Assembly (NCBI RefSeq): GCF_900187425.1
Contig: NZ_FYDJ01000005.1
Location: 248,001 to 312,000 of the forward strand
Source of the DNA: Pseudomonas sp. Irchel s3h14
GTDB taxonomy: Bacteria > Pseudomonadota > Gammaproteobacteria > Pseudomonadales > Pseudomonadaceae
Direction: 5' to 3'
DNA: 64,000 nt
Part shown: positions 25,862 to 38,061 of the stretch, one piece after another
Position numbering within the stretch: the stretch's first letter is position 1
Layout of the letters: each line of letters begins with the position of its first letter
The notes under the pieces: model-generated
Told to the model about the DNA's origin: nothing
Databases searched by the model: none
What the model saw: only the letters and a program-made list of their open reading frames with translations
Made by a program: the position numbers and the translations under genes

Positions 25862-28495
25862 TTAAGCCTTGGCGGTCTTCGCCGGGCGCTTGTCTTCAAC
25901 CGTCCACTTGCCGCCGTCGTAGTACGCTTTCCAGCCAGTCGGCTTACCCTCGACTTCAGTCTGTACGTACTGCTCTTTGGTTTTACGGCTGTAACGGATC
26001 ACAGCAGGCAGGCCGTCCGGATCTTTCTTCGGCGCTTCGCAGAGGAAGTGGTACTTCGGATCGATCTCATCCTTGTGCGGCACGATTTCCATGACCAGCG
26101 GAGCACGCGTCTCGCGGTTTTTCGGGAATTGACTGGCCGCCAGGAACAGGCCGGAAGCACCGTCGCGCAGAATATAGGTGTCGTTGACCTTTTCGCATTT
26201 CAGCTCAGGCATCTTCACCGGATCCATCTTCGGCGGTGCTGCATCACCGCTTTTCAGCAGTTTGCGGGTGTTCTTGCACGTCGCATTGGTGCAACCGAAG
26301 AACTTGCCGAAACGGCCGGTCTTGAGCTGCATCTCGCTGCCGCACTTGTCGCATTCCAGGCTCGGACCTTCGTAGCCTTTGATGCGATAAGTGCCCTCTT
26401 CGATTTCGTAGCCAGAGCAATCCGGGTTGTTACCGCAGATGTGCAGCTTGCGCTTCTCATCCAACAGGTAAGCGTCCATCGCCGTGCTGCAAATCGGGCA
26501 GCGGTGCTTGCCACGCAGCACCAGCGATTCCGATTCACCCTCGTCGTCCGCCGCGATTTCGTCGCCCGGCACCAGGTTGACGGTGGCCTTGCAGCGTTCT
26601 TTCGGCGGCAGGCTGTAGCCCGAGCAACCGAGGAACACGCCAGTCGATGCGGTACGAATCTGCATCGGACGACCGCACAACACGCACGGAATGTCAGTCA
26701 TCACCGGCTGGTTGGCGCGCATGCCACCTTCGGCGCTTTCGGCTACTTCGAGTTTCTTCTTGAAGTCGCCGTAGAACTCGTCGAGTACGTTCTTCCAGTC
26801 GCGTTCACCCTGGGCCACGTCATCGAGGTTCTCTTCCATGCCGGCGGTGAAGCCGTAGTCCATGAGATTGGAGAAGCTCTCGGCCAGACGTTCGGTAACG
26901 ATGTCGCCCATCTTTTCCGAGTAGAAACGACGGTTGTGCAGCGCTACGTAGCCGCGGTCCTGGATGGTCGAAATGATCGCCGCGTAGGTCGAAGGACGAC
27001 CAATGCCGCGTTTTTCCATTTCTTTAACCAGGCTCGCTTCCGAGTAACGCGCCGGCGGCTTGGTGAAGTGCTGGGTCGGATCAAGCTTGATCAGCTTCAT
27101 CGCGTCGCCCTGAGCCATATCCGGCAGCACGTCGTCATCGCCAGGCTTGGCAATTTGCGGCATAACGCGGGTGTAACCGTCGAACTTCAGGATGCGGCCT
27201 TTGGCGCGCAACTCGAAGTCACCGGCACCGACGGTGACCGTGGTCGACAGGTATTGGGCCGGCAGCATCTGGCAAGCGAGGAACTGGCGCCAGATCAGCT
27301 CGTAGAGCCGCTCAGCATCACGCTCCATGCCCGACAGCTTGCTTGGCTCGGTATTGGCATCGGACGGACGAATCGCTTCGTGAGCCTCTTGTGCGCCTTC
27401 CTTGCTGCTGTAGACATTCGGGTTTTCCGGCAGGTATTTCTTGCCGAATTCACCTTCAATATAAGTACGCGCCATCGTCACGGCATCGGCCGAGAGGTTG
27501 GTGGAGTCGGTTCGCATGTAAGTGATGTAACCGGCTTCGTACAGACGCTGGGCCATCATCATGGTTTTCTTCACACCGAAGCCCAGGCGGTTACTTGCGG
27601 CCTGTTGCAGGGTGGAGGTGATGAACGGTGCCGACGGCTTGCTGCTGGTCGGTTTGTCTTCACGCTTGACGATGCTGTAGCTGGAAGCCTTGAGCTTCTC
27701 CAGCGCGGCCATGGCCTGAGCTTCGTTGAGCGGCTTGAACGCTTCGCCTTTCTCGCGAGCTACGTCAAAGCGCACGGTTGCGCCCTTGGCGGTGCCGAGG
27801 TCGGCGTGAACTTCCCAGTACTCTTCCGGGTTGAACGCGCGGATTTCACGCTCACGCTCGACGACCAGCTTCACGGCAACCGATTGCACACGACCGGCGG
27901 ACAGGCCACGAGCGACCTTGGCCCACAGCAGTGGCGAAACCATGTAACCCACCACGCGGTCGAGGAAACGACGCGCTTGTTGTGCGTTTACACGATCGAT
28001 GTCCAGCTCGCCCGGCTTGGAGAAGGCTTCCTGAATCGCCTTCTTGGTGATTTCGTTGAACACCACGCGCTTGTAGCGGCTGTCGTCACCACCGATGGCT
28101 TCGCGCAGGTGCCAGGCAATGGCTTCCCCCTCGCGATCCAAGTCGGTTGCGAGATAGATGGTGTCAGCATCTTTGGCGAGCCGGCGCAGCTCTTCGATGA
28201 CCTTTTCCTTGCCCGGGAGGATCTCGTACTTGGCTTTCCAGCCATGATCGGGATCGACACCCATGCGCGAGACCAGCTGCTTGCGCGCCTTCTCTTTTGG
28301 CGTGAGCACCGGACCTTCACCCGCAGCGGCCTTGCCGCGCTTGGCGGCTGGCTCTTTGCTGGCGCTAGCCGAACCGCTGGTGGGCAGGTCTCGGATATGG
28401 CCGATACTCGACTTCACCACGTATTGGTTACCCAGATACTTGTTGATGGTCTTGGCCTTAGCCGGGGATTCCACAATGACCAGCGATTTGCCCAT
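25862..28495 (-). CDS. topA: DNA topoisomerase I
   Basis: A type IA topoisomerase that relaxes negative supercoils. The 877-aa protein has an N-terminal TOPRIM domain ([30 protein letters not shown] near residue 118) and the catalytic tyrosine at about 326 in [17 protein letters not shown]-terminal zinc-ribbon repeats are [21 protein letters not shown] with CGNNPDC, and [13 protein letters not shown] with CTNATC. A basic Ser/Ala/Lys insert at about residues 38-62 resembles that of other Pseudomonas TopA. Monocistronic, with its own terminator. Confidence 0.97.
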   Translation of the reverse strand: MGKSLVIVESPAKAKTINKYLGNQYVVKSSIGHIRDLPTSGSASASKEPAAKRGKAAAGEGPVLTPKEKARKQLVSRMGVDPDHGWKAKYEILPGKEKVIEELRRLAKDADTIYLATDLDREGEAIAWHLREAIGGDDSRYKRVVFNEITKKAIQEAFSKPGELDIDRVNAQQARRFLDRVVGYMVSPLLWAKVARGLSAGRVQSVAVKLVVEREREIRAFNPEEYWEVHADLGTAKGATVRFDVAREKGEAFKPLNEAQAMAALEKLKASSYSIVKREDKPTSSKPSAPFITSTLQQAASNRLGFGVKKTMMMAQRLYEAGYITYMRTDSTNLSADAVTMARTYIEGEFGKKYLPENPNVYSSKEGAQEAHEAIRPSDANTEPSKLSGMERDAERLYELIWRQFLACQMLPAQYLSTTVTVGAGDFELRAKGRILKFDGYTRVMPQIAKPGDDDVLPDMAQGDAMKLIKLDPTQHFTKPPARYSEASLVKEMEKRGIGRPSTYAAIISTIQDRGYVALHNRRFYSEKMGDIVTERLAESFSNLMDYGFTAGMEENLDDVAQGERDWKNVLDEFYGDFKKKLEVAESAEGGMRANQPVMTDIPCVLCGRPMQIRTASTGVFLGCSGYSLPPKERCKATVNLVPGDEIAADDEGESESLVLRGKHRCPICSTAMDAYLLDEKRKLHICGNNPDCSGYEIEEGTYRIKGYEGPSLECDKCGSEMQLKTGRFGKFFGCTNATCKNTRKLLKSGDAAPPKMDPVKMPELKCEKVNDTYILRDGASGLFLAASQFPKNRETRAPLVMEIVPHKDEIDPKYHFLCEAPKKDPDGLPAVIRYSRKTKEQYVQTEVEGKPTGWKAYYDGGKWTVEDKRPAKTAKA

Positions 28496-28609
28496 GGATC
28501 AGAAAATTCCTGAATTCTAGAAGTGAAAGGCGGTTGGCGCCTGACGCGGCACCGCTATATATAGTGGCTACAAGGTGAGGTCAAGCGCAGGGTATTGCGC
28601 GCACTCAGC

Positions 28610-28846
28610 TTATGGCTTGGAAAAAAGGCTCGGTTCGGCTTGCACCAAAGCAAAGCGTGGCACCTGTTCGCCGTCAACCTCGACCGACTCCAGGAACATG
28701 CTCAAGGGACGCACCCAAAAGCCGTAATCGCCATACAGGGCTTGGTAGAAGACCACTTCTTCTTCGGTTTCCGAATGCCGCGCAACACTGAATACGCGGT
28801 ACTGCGGACCTTTGTAATGTTGGTAGAGCCCAGGTTGTATCGGCAT
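28610..28846 (-). CDS. DUF1653 domain-containing protein
   Basis: A 78-aa protein composed almost entirely of the DUF1653 fold. It has MPIQPGLYQHYKGPQYRVF, then HSETEEEVVFYQALYG and FWVRPLSMFLE. Such proteins are widespread and small, with no established function. Start at the ATG at 28846, with GAGGG eight bases upstream. It lies between topA and fadA on the same strand. Confidence 0.85.
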   Translation of the reverse strand: MPIQPGLYQHYKGPQYRVFSVARHSETEEEVVFYQALYGDYGFWVRPLSMFLESVEVDGEQVPRFALVQAEPSLFSKP

Positions 28847-28894
28847 GGTTTGGCCCTCGCTCAAATCTTTTCAAAATAAAAACAAAAATAAATT

Positions 28895-28927
28895 CAGAAA
28901 AACAAAAACCGGGGCACTTGGCCCCGG
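28895..28927 (-). terminator. Rho-independent terminator of fadBA
   Basis: Stem CCGGGGC/GCCCCGG (28909-28915 and 28921-28927, 5-base loop) is followed by TTTTTGTTTTTC on the minus strand, after the fadA stop. Confidence 0.85.
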
Positions 28928-28945
28928 CTTCCTTCAACGAAACGC

Positions 28946-30136
<1,191 letters not shown>

Positions 30137-30150
30137 CTAGTTGGGGGCGC

Positions 30151-32298
<2,148 letters not shown>

Positions 32299-32447
32299 CA
32301 ACTGATCTCCACGATATGGAAGCTGAACAGTACACGTCGGACGCAGGCGAATGGCTCGGCAAGGACGTTTAACGTCCATGCTACGCCTATCCACCCGGCA
32401 CACCCGCCAACGCGATAGTCGGGATTCTGTAGGAGCGGTCTGTAATA

Positions 32448-32474
32448 CAAACGCTCAATTCATACGCCCGTTTG
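32448..32474. promoter_or_regulatory. PsrA-like half-sites upstream of fadB
   Basis: CAAAC (32448-32452) and GTTTG (32470-32474) face each other 17 bases apart, unlike the 2-4 base spacing of a classical PsrA operator. The position, 150-175 bases upstream of fadB, suits an operator, but the spacing argues against a simple PsrA site. Confidence 0.3.
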
Positions 32475-32599
32475 ATTTGGGTACGTCACCTTCACGGAAT
32501 TTCCGACAATTGTCAATCGCCCAAAATACGGGTTGAAATGCGACTTTCCGGTCATTTCCGTACCGCGAAGCCCTGCAACACGCGGCTGCATGTAAGTCC

Positions 32600-32790
32600 A
32601 TTCATAGGATCAATAGTTAGAAAAGTCGCCCTAATTCGCTGCAGCCTTTGTTTAACAAGCTACGCTGGCGGGACCTTGAGGAAAAAACATGAACGCTTTT
32701 GGCGAATGCCCAGCGTAATATCAGCGCCACACCGAATTACCGGCCTGCCTGGCCAACTCCAGCCCGGTGATGATGTCGGGCTTTTTATTG
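32600..32790 (+). ncRNA. Candidate small transcript with 9-codon mini-ORF and terminator
   Basis: Within the 540-bp gap between fadB and the next gene, the plus strand carries a possible -10 (CTACGCT, 32660-32666). A strong GAGG then precedes ATG at 32689, opening a 9-codon ORF that ends TAA at 32718. A hairpin AGCCCG/CGGGCT (32761-32782) is followed by TTTTTATT. Together these look like a short transcription unit of about 120 nt. The -35 is poor and no known RNA family is recognised. The rest of the 32299-32838 gap shows nothing coding that I trust. Confidence 0.35.
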
Positions 32791-32838
32791 CCTGTCTGCC
32801 AGACGTTTCGCGCCATTGCGGCGCGAAATTTCCGCGAT

Positions 32839-33276
32839 TTATGCCAGCGCCTTCAGCACCGCATCAATATCCTGCAAAACCGTCGATTCGCCCTTCTCGC
32901 CCCAATACAACGTGATCATCTGCTTGTCTGCTTCGACCTTGTAAACGTTGTCTGGCAACTTTTCGAAATGAATCAGCAACGCCGGTTCCTCGCAAACCTC
33001 CTGCCACTGGTTGACCCATACACCCGGCGCTTTTTGCCAATAACTCCAACACGCCGGCCGATTGCCCCGCCGCGGTCGATGGTATTGGGCGCAAGGGCTC
33101 GGCGGCTCCTTGCTCAGCCAGTGCGGCCAGTCCTGAGGCGCCAGTTGCATCGCCAATCCGATGCGTCGCGCCTCCATGCGCAGGGCCATGCGGCCGCTCT
33201 GGTGGCGCGACGGCCGCAACCATGCCAGCGGACTCAGTACCACCAACAGGATTGACACCACTATCCAGACCGTCAT
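32839..33276 (-). CDS. Membrane-anchored conserved protein of unknown function
   Basis: A 145-aa protein with one N-terminal membrane helix (MTVWIVVSILLVVLSPLAWL), a basic stretch RPSRHQSGR and a cytoplasmic or periplasmic domain rich in Trp (DWPHWLSKEPPSPC, WSYWQKAPGVWVNQW). Start at the ATG at 33276 with GGGAG upstream. I recognise no domain. It lies divergently from the universal stress gene and resembles, from memory, small membrane proteins found at this place in other pseudomonads. Confidence 0.72.
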   Translation of the reverse strand: MTVWIVVSILLVVLSPLAWLRPSRHQSGRMALRMEARRIGLAMQLAPQDWPHWLSKEPPSPCAQYHRPRRGNRPACWSYWQKAPGVWVNQWQEVCEEPALLIHFEKLPDNVYKVEADKQMITLYWGEKGESTVLQDIDAVLKALA

Positions 33277-33380
33277 ATCTGTACTCCCGATTCTTGATGG
33301 GCGCATTGGGTCACTTTGAAAACAATGCGCTTGAAACCAGCCATACTTACCAATATTGCAACCCTCAGGAGGAGCACCTC

Positions 33381-33818
33381 ATGCCCTACAACCACATTCT
33401 GGTCGCTGTAGATCTAACCGAAGAGTGCGATCCTGTAATCCACCGCGCTCGCGAACTGTCGGTGAGCAACGGGGCGAAATTGTCCCTGGTGCACATTGTC
33501 GAGCCAATGGCCATGGCCTTTGGCGGCGACGTCCCCATGGACCTGTCACAACTGCAACAACAGCAGTTCGATCAGGCCAAGGAACGCCTCGACCGGCTGA
33601 TCGTGAAGTATCCGGAACTCTCCAAGGAATACAGCCACCTGACCTACGGCCAGCCACGCCAGGAGATCCACCACCTGGCCAAGGAACAAACCTGCGACCT
33701 GATCGTGGTGGGCAGTCATGGCCGACACGGCCTGGCATTGCTGCTGGGTTCGACTGCCAATGACGTGCTGCATGGTGCACCCTGTGATGTGCTCGCGGTG
33801 CGCCTGATCAAAAGCTAA
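33381..33818 (+). CDS. Universal stress protein, UspA family
   Basis: A 145-aa single-domain universal stress protein. It has the opening NHILVAVDLTEECDPVIHRA and the ATP-binding signature G-x2-G-x9-G-S at VGSHGRHGLALLLGST, close to the C-terminus, so it belongs to the nucleotide-binding class. These proteins promote survival of stationary phase, anaerobic or oxidative stress. The ATG at 33381 has an excellent AGGAGGAG. Monocistronic, with a strong terminator. Confidence 0.92.
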   Translation: MPYNHILVAVDLTEECDPVIHRARELSVSNGAKLSLVHIVEPMAMAFGGDVPMDLSQLQQQQFDQAKERLDRLIVKYPELSKEYSHLTYGQPRQEIHHLAKEQTCDLIVVGSHGRHGLALLLGSTANDVLHGAPCDVLAVRLIKS

Positions 33819-33834
33819 ACCACAGCTCCTGCGA

Positions 33835-33873
33835 AAAGCCCGGCGCTCATCACTGAACGCCGGGCTTTTTTTA
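33835..33873. terminator. Bidirectional rho-independent terminator
   Basis: Stem GCCCGGCG/CGCCGGGC, with AAAA before it and TTTTTTT after it, lies between the convergent universal stress gene and uup. It can serve both strands. Confidence 0.88.
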
Positions 33874-33885
33874 TAGCAGGATTAA

Positions 33886-35805
33886 TCAGGCATCCAGCTC
33901 GGCCCAGCGCTCGACCATTATGTCGTGCTCTGCTTGCAACTGCTCCAACTGAGCGATCACTGCAGCGGTCTCGGCAGCAGGACGCTGATAGAAACCGGCA
34001 TCGGCCATTTGCGCCTCAACGGTAGCGATCTGCTGTTCCATGGTTTCGATCTGGCCCGGCAACATCTCCAACTCACGCTGCAACTTGTAGCTGAGCTTCT
34101 TCTTCGCCACCGGCGCTTCGACGACAGCAGCGACTGGCGCAGCTTCGGCTGTCACGACCGCGGAGGTCAGGTCGGCCTTGCCGGACTTGCTCTCGGTCAC
34201 GCCCAGCAGGCGCGGCGAGCCGCCCTGACGCAGCCAGTCCTGATAACCACCGACGTATTCGCGAACCTTGCCTTCACCTTCGAAGACCAGGGTGCTGGTG
34301 ACCACGTTGTCGAGGAATGCCCGGTCGTGGCTGACCATCAGCACGGTGCCGTTAAAGGTCAGCAAGACCTCTTCCAGCAACTCGAGGGTTTCGACGTCGA
34401 GGTCGTTGGTCGGCTCATCGAGGACCAGCAGGTTCGCCGGTTTGCTGAACAGTTTCGCCAACAACAGACGGGCACGCTCACCACCGGACAGCGCCTTCAC
34501 CGGCGTGCGGGCACGCTGCGGGCTGAACAGGAAGTCGCCGAGGTAGCTCAGCACGTGACGGCTCTGACCATCGATATCGATGAAGTCGCGACCTTCCGCA
34601 ACGTTGTCGATTACGGTCTTTTCCAGGTCCAGTTGATGGCGCAACTGGTCGAAGTAGGCCACGTCGATGCGCGTCCCCTCTTCCACTGTGCCGCTGGTTG
34701 GTTGCAGACCGCTGAGCATCAGCTTGAGCAGTGTGGTCTTGCCGGTACCGTTGGCGCCGAGCAGACCGATACGGTCGCCGCGCGTCAGGACCATCGAGAA
34801 ATCCTTGATCAGGAACGGGCCGCCCGGGTGAGCAAAGCTCACGTTATCGAGGACCATAACCTGTTTGCCGGACTTGTCGGCGGTATCCAGTTGAATGTTG
34901 GCCTTGCCGGTGCGCTCACGACGCTCGCTACGCTCGACGCGCAAGGCTTTCAATGCGCGGACGCGGCCTTCGTTACGGGTGCGACGGGCCTTGATGCCCT
35001 GACGGATCCAGACTTCTTCCTGGGCCAGTTTCTTGTCGAACAGCGCGTTGGCGGTTTCTTCAGCCGCCAGCGACGCTTCTTTGTGCACGAGGAAGCTGGC
35101 GTAGTCGCCGTTCCAGTCGATCAGGCCACCGCGGTCCAGTTCGAGAATGCGGGTCGCGAGGTTCTGCAGGAATGAACGGTCGTGCGTGATGAACAGCACG
35201 GCGCCCTGGAAATCCTTCAGCGCTTCTTCGAGCCAGGCAATTGCACCGATGTCCAGGTGGTTGGTCGGTTCGTCGAGCAGCAGCAGATCGGGTTCGGAAA
35301 CCAGAGCCTGAGCCAGCAGGACGCGACGACGCCAGCCGCCGGACAACTCGGCGAGGGTCTTGTCGGCCGGCAACTGCAGACGGCTCAAGGTGCTGTCGAC
35401 CAATTGCTGCAAACGCCAGCCGTCACGGGCTTCGAGGTCGTGCTGGACGTGCATCAGTTTGTCCAGGTCGGCGTCGGTGACGATGTTCTGGCTGAGGTGG
35501 TGATACTGCGCGAGCAGCTCGCCGACACCGTCCAGGCCTTCGGCCACCACGTCGAACACGGTCCGCTCGTCGGCTACCGGCAATTCTTGCGGCAATTCGC
35601 CAATCTTGAGGCCGGGTGCGCGCCAAACGGAGCCGTCATCAGGCTTCTGGTCGCCCTTGACGAGCTTCATCATGCTGGACTTGCCAGTGCCATTGCGGCC
35701 GATGATGCACACCCGCTCACCACGGGCGATCTGCCAGGACACCTTGTCCAACAACGGCATAGCGCCGAAAGCAAGGGACACATCGCTGAATTTGAGCAGG
35801 GTCAT
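33886..35805 (-). CDS. uup: ABC-F family ATPase (Uup-like)
   Basis: A 639-aa soluble protein with two ABC cassettes and no membrane domain. Cassette 1 has Walker A IGRNGTGKSS near residue 35 and signature LSGGWRRR. Cassette 2 has Walker A LGANGTGKTT near 352 and signature LSGGERAR. A C-terminal coiled coil (ELEMLPGQIETMEQQIATVEAQM) typical of Uup follows. ABC-F proteins act on ribosomes, and Uup has also been linked to DNA branch-migration intermediates and transposon excision in E. coli. The ATG at 35805 is preceded by GGAGAAGC; the 9-residue upstream extension is not homologous. Monocistronic. Confidence 0.92.
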   Translation of the reverse strand: MTLLKFSDVSLAFGAMPLLDKVSWQIARGERVCIIGRNGTGKSSMMKLVKGDQKPDDGSVWRAPGLKIGELPQELPVADERTVFDVVAEGLDGVGELLAQYHHLSQNIVTDADLDKLMHVQHDLEARDGWRLQQLVDSTLSRLQLPADKTLAELSGGWRRRVLLAQALVSEPDLLLLDEPTNHLDIGAIAWLEEALKDFQGAVLFITHDRSFLQNLATRILELDRGGLIDWNGDYASFLVHKEASLAAEETANALFDKKLAQEEVWIRQGIKARRTRNEGRVRALKALRVERSERRERTGKANIQLDTADKSGKQVMVLDNVSFAHPGGPFLIKDFSMVLTRGDRIGLLGANGTGKTTLLKLMLSGLQPTSGTVEEGTRIDVAYFDQLRHQLDLEKTVIDNVAEGRDFIDIDGQSRHVLSYLGDFLFSPQRARTPVKALSGGERARLLLAKLFSKPANLLVLDEPTNDLDVETLELLEEVLLTFNGTVLMVSHDRAFLDNVVTSTLVFEGEGKVREYVGGYQDWLRQGGSPRLLGVTESKSGKADLTSAVVTAEAAPVAAVVEAPVAKKKLSYKLQRELEMLPGQIETMEQQIATVEAQMADAGFYQRPAAETAAVIAQLEQLQAEHDIMVERWAELDA

Positions 35806-36018
35806 GAGCTTCTCCAAAAACCGGGCGCGCATTCTACCTGACTTGAGGCTTCAGAAGGCCGGCAATTTCACCTTCGCGACACTCTGCATGACAAATGTTG
35901 CGAACTGATGCTGACAGGCCGGCAAAGCTTTCGCCTGCTGCTGGCAAAAGGCTAAGCTACAGACAATTCAGTGCAGGCCATGCCCGCACTTGTCATGATT
36001 TCTCTGCCCGGACGTCTC

Positions 36019-37947
36019 ATGCGCAGCCGCCTTTTCAGTCTCTTATCCTGTTTTCTTCTTTCTGCCACTGCCGTTCAAACCGCCCAGGCGGTGGACCTGT
36101 CCACCCAACGCCAGTATTACGATGAAGCCAAGCGTGCCCTCGCCAAGGGGGATACCGGTCCTTATTTCCGTTACAGCCAGGCCCTCAGCGATTACCCGCT
36201 GGAGCCGTACCTGGCGTATGACGAACTGACCGCTCGCCTTAAAACCGCGAGCAATGCCGAAATCGAGAAATTCCTCGCCGAGCACGGTGACCTGCCCCAG
36301 GCCAACTGGATGAAGTTGCGCTGGCTGCGCTGGCTGGCCGAACGCGGCGACTGGGCGACCTTCGTCAAGTACTACGACCCCAAGCTCAATTTCACCGAAC
36401 TGGACTGCCTGAACGCGCAGTATCAGATCGGGCATAACCAGAAAGCCGAAGGTTACGCCAACGCCAATAAACTCTGGCTGACCGGCAAATCCCAACCCGC
36501 CGCGTGCGATGCGCTGTTCGGTCAATGGGCTGCCGAAGGCCAGTTGACCGAGCAGAAACGCTGGGAGCGCACCAAGCTTGCCGCCCAGGCACGCAACTAT
36601 CCGCTGGCCAACAGCCTGGTCAACGGCCTGACCACCCTCGCCCCTCGCGGTCGTTTGCTGATCGATGTGGCGCAGAAACCCGAACTGCTCAACCAGCCTT
36701 CACGCTTCACCCCGGCCGATGAACCGATGTCTGACATCGTCAGCCTCGGCCTGCGCCGCTTGGCCAAGCAAGATCCGGACAAGGCCATGGCCCTGCTCGA
36801 CGGTTATGCCAGCAGCATGCACTTCTCCCGTGACGAAAAAGTCGCGATCGCCCGGGAAATCGGGCTGACTCTCGCCAAACGCTTCGACAGCCGCGCGCTG
36901 GACGTGATGACCAAGTACGACCCGGAACTGCGTGACAACACGGTTTCCGAATGGCGTATGCGTCTGCTGCTGCGCCTGGCCCGCTGGGACGATGCCTATC
37001 AGTTGACTCGCCGTTTGCCGCAGGATCTGGCGACCACCAACCGCTGGCGCTACTGGCAGGCCCGCAGCCTGGAACTGGCGCAGCCGCAGAACCCGGAAGC
37101 GCAGACGCTGTATAAGGGCCTCGCCCGCGAGCGTGATTTTTACGGTTTCCTCGCGGCGGATCGCTCGCAGTTGCCCTACTCGCTGAACAACAAACCGCTG
37201 GTGCTCAGCCAGGCGCTGATCAACAAGGTCCGCAATACCCCAGGCGTGCGTCGTGCGCTTGAGTTTCATGCTCGCGGACAGATCGTCGATGGTCGGCGCG
37301 AGTGGTACCACGTCAGCCGCCACTTCAGCCGCGACGAAATGGTCGCCCAAGCGAAACTGGCCTACGACTTGAAATGGTATTTCCCGGCGATCCGTACCAT
37401 CAGTCAGGCGAAGTACTGGGACGACCTGGATATTCGCTTCCCGATGGCCCACCGCGAAACCCTGGTCCGTGAAGCCAAGGTCCGTGGACTGCATTCGAGC
37501 TGGGTGTTTGCCATCACCCGCCAGGAAAGTGCTTTCATGGCCGACGCCCGTTCCGGCGTCGGCGCCAGCGGCCTGATGCAACTGATGCCCGGCACCGCCA
37601 AGGAAACTGCGCGCAAGTTCAGCATTCCACTGGCCTCGCCGCAGCAAGTGTTCGACCCGGACAAGAACATCCAGCTCGGCGCCGCTTACCTGAGCCAGGT
37701 CCACAGCCAGTTCAACGGCAACCGCGTCCTCGCCTCTGCCGCCTACAACGCCGGCCCCGGCCGCGTGCGTCAGTGGCTGCGCGGTGCGGACCACCTGAGC
37801 TTCGACGTGTGGGTGGAAAGCATTCCGTTCGACGAAACCCGCCAGTACGTGCAAAACGTGTTGTCGTATTCGGTGATCTACGGCCAGAAGCTCAACTCAC
37901 CGCAACCGCTGGTGGATTGGCATGAGCGCTACTTTGACGATCAATGA
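36019..37947 (+). CDS. slt: Soluble lytic murein transglycosylase (Slt70-like)
   Basis: A periplasmic enzyme that cleaves peptidoglycan glycan strands, leaving 1,6-anhydro-muropeptides. These feed the recycling route that includes NagZ, also in this window. The 642-aa protein has a signal peptide (MRSRLFSLLSCFLLSATAVQ, cleavage near AQA), a long alpha-helical superhelical U-domain and a C-terminal lysozyme-like domain. The latter carries the catalytic Glu503 in ITRQESAF and the motifs GLMQLMPGTAKE and AYNAGPGRV. I chose the ATG that gives a proper signal sequence; its Shine-Dalgarno is weak. Confidence 0.94.
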   Translation: MRSRLFSLLSCFLLSATAVQTAQAVDLSTQRQYYDEAKRALAKGDTGPYFRYSQALSDYPLEPYLAYDELTARLKTASNAEIEKFLAEHGDLPQANWMKLRWLRWLAERGDWATFVKYYDPKLNFTELDCLNAQYQIGHNQKAEGYANANKLWLTGKSQPAACDALFGQWAAEGQLTEQKRWERTKLAAQARNYPLANSLVNGLTTLAPRGRLLIDVAQKPELLNQPSRFTPADEPMSDIVSLGLRRLAKQDPDKAMALLDGYASSMHFSRDEKVAIAREIGLTLAKRFDSRALDVMTKYDPELRDNTVSEWRMRLLLRLARWDDAYQLTRRLPQDLATTNRWRYWQARSLELAQPQNPEAQTLYKGLARERDFYGFLAADRSQLPYSLNNKPLVLSQALINKVRNTPGVRRALEFHARGQIVDGRREWYHVSRHFSRDEMVAQAKLAYDLKWYFPAIRTISQAKYWDDLDIRFPMAHRETLVREAKVRGLHSSWVFAITRQESAFMADARSGVGASGLMQLMPGTAKETARKFSIPLASPQQVFDPDKNIQLGAAYLSQVHSQFNGNRVLASAAYNAGPGRVRQWLRGADHLSFDVWVESIPFDETRQYVQNVLSYSVIYGQKLNSPQPLVDWHERYFDDQ

Positions 37948-37954
37948 ACCACGT

Positions 37955-38024
37955 CTGTAGGAGCCGAGCTTGCTCGCGATGGCGATCTCAAAAACGCCAT
38001 CGCCGGCAAGCCGTGCTCCTACAG
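37955..38024. repeat. REPIN, imperfect family 2 copy
   Basis: Facing arms 37955-37984 and 37995-38024, imperfectly paired, share the GGAGC...TTGC REP core. They lie between the convergent slt and ABC exporter genes. Confidence 0.8.
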
Positions 38025-38061
38025 GTGTTAGTGCATCGTCCAAAAAGGGGCGCGGCAGTGC

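Noticed and set aside
26048..28513. An 821-codon open frame opposite topA
   Set aside because: Antisense artefact of GC-rich topA codons, no recognisable domain or ribosome site.
32472..32915. A 147-codon frame spanning the fadB upstream gap
   Set aside because: It would run through the candidate small RNA terminator and overlap the end of the opposite-strand gene; no ribosome site or domain.
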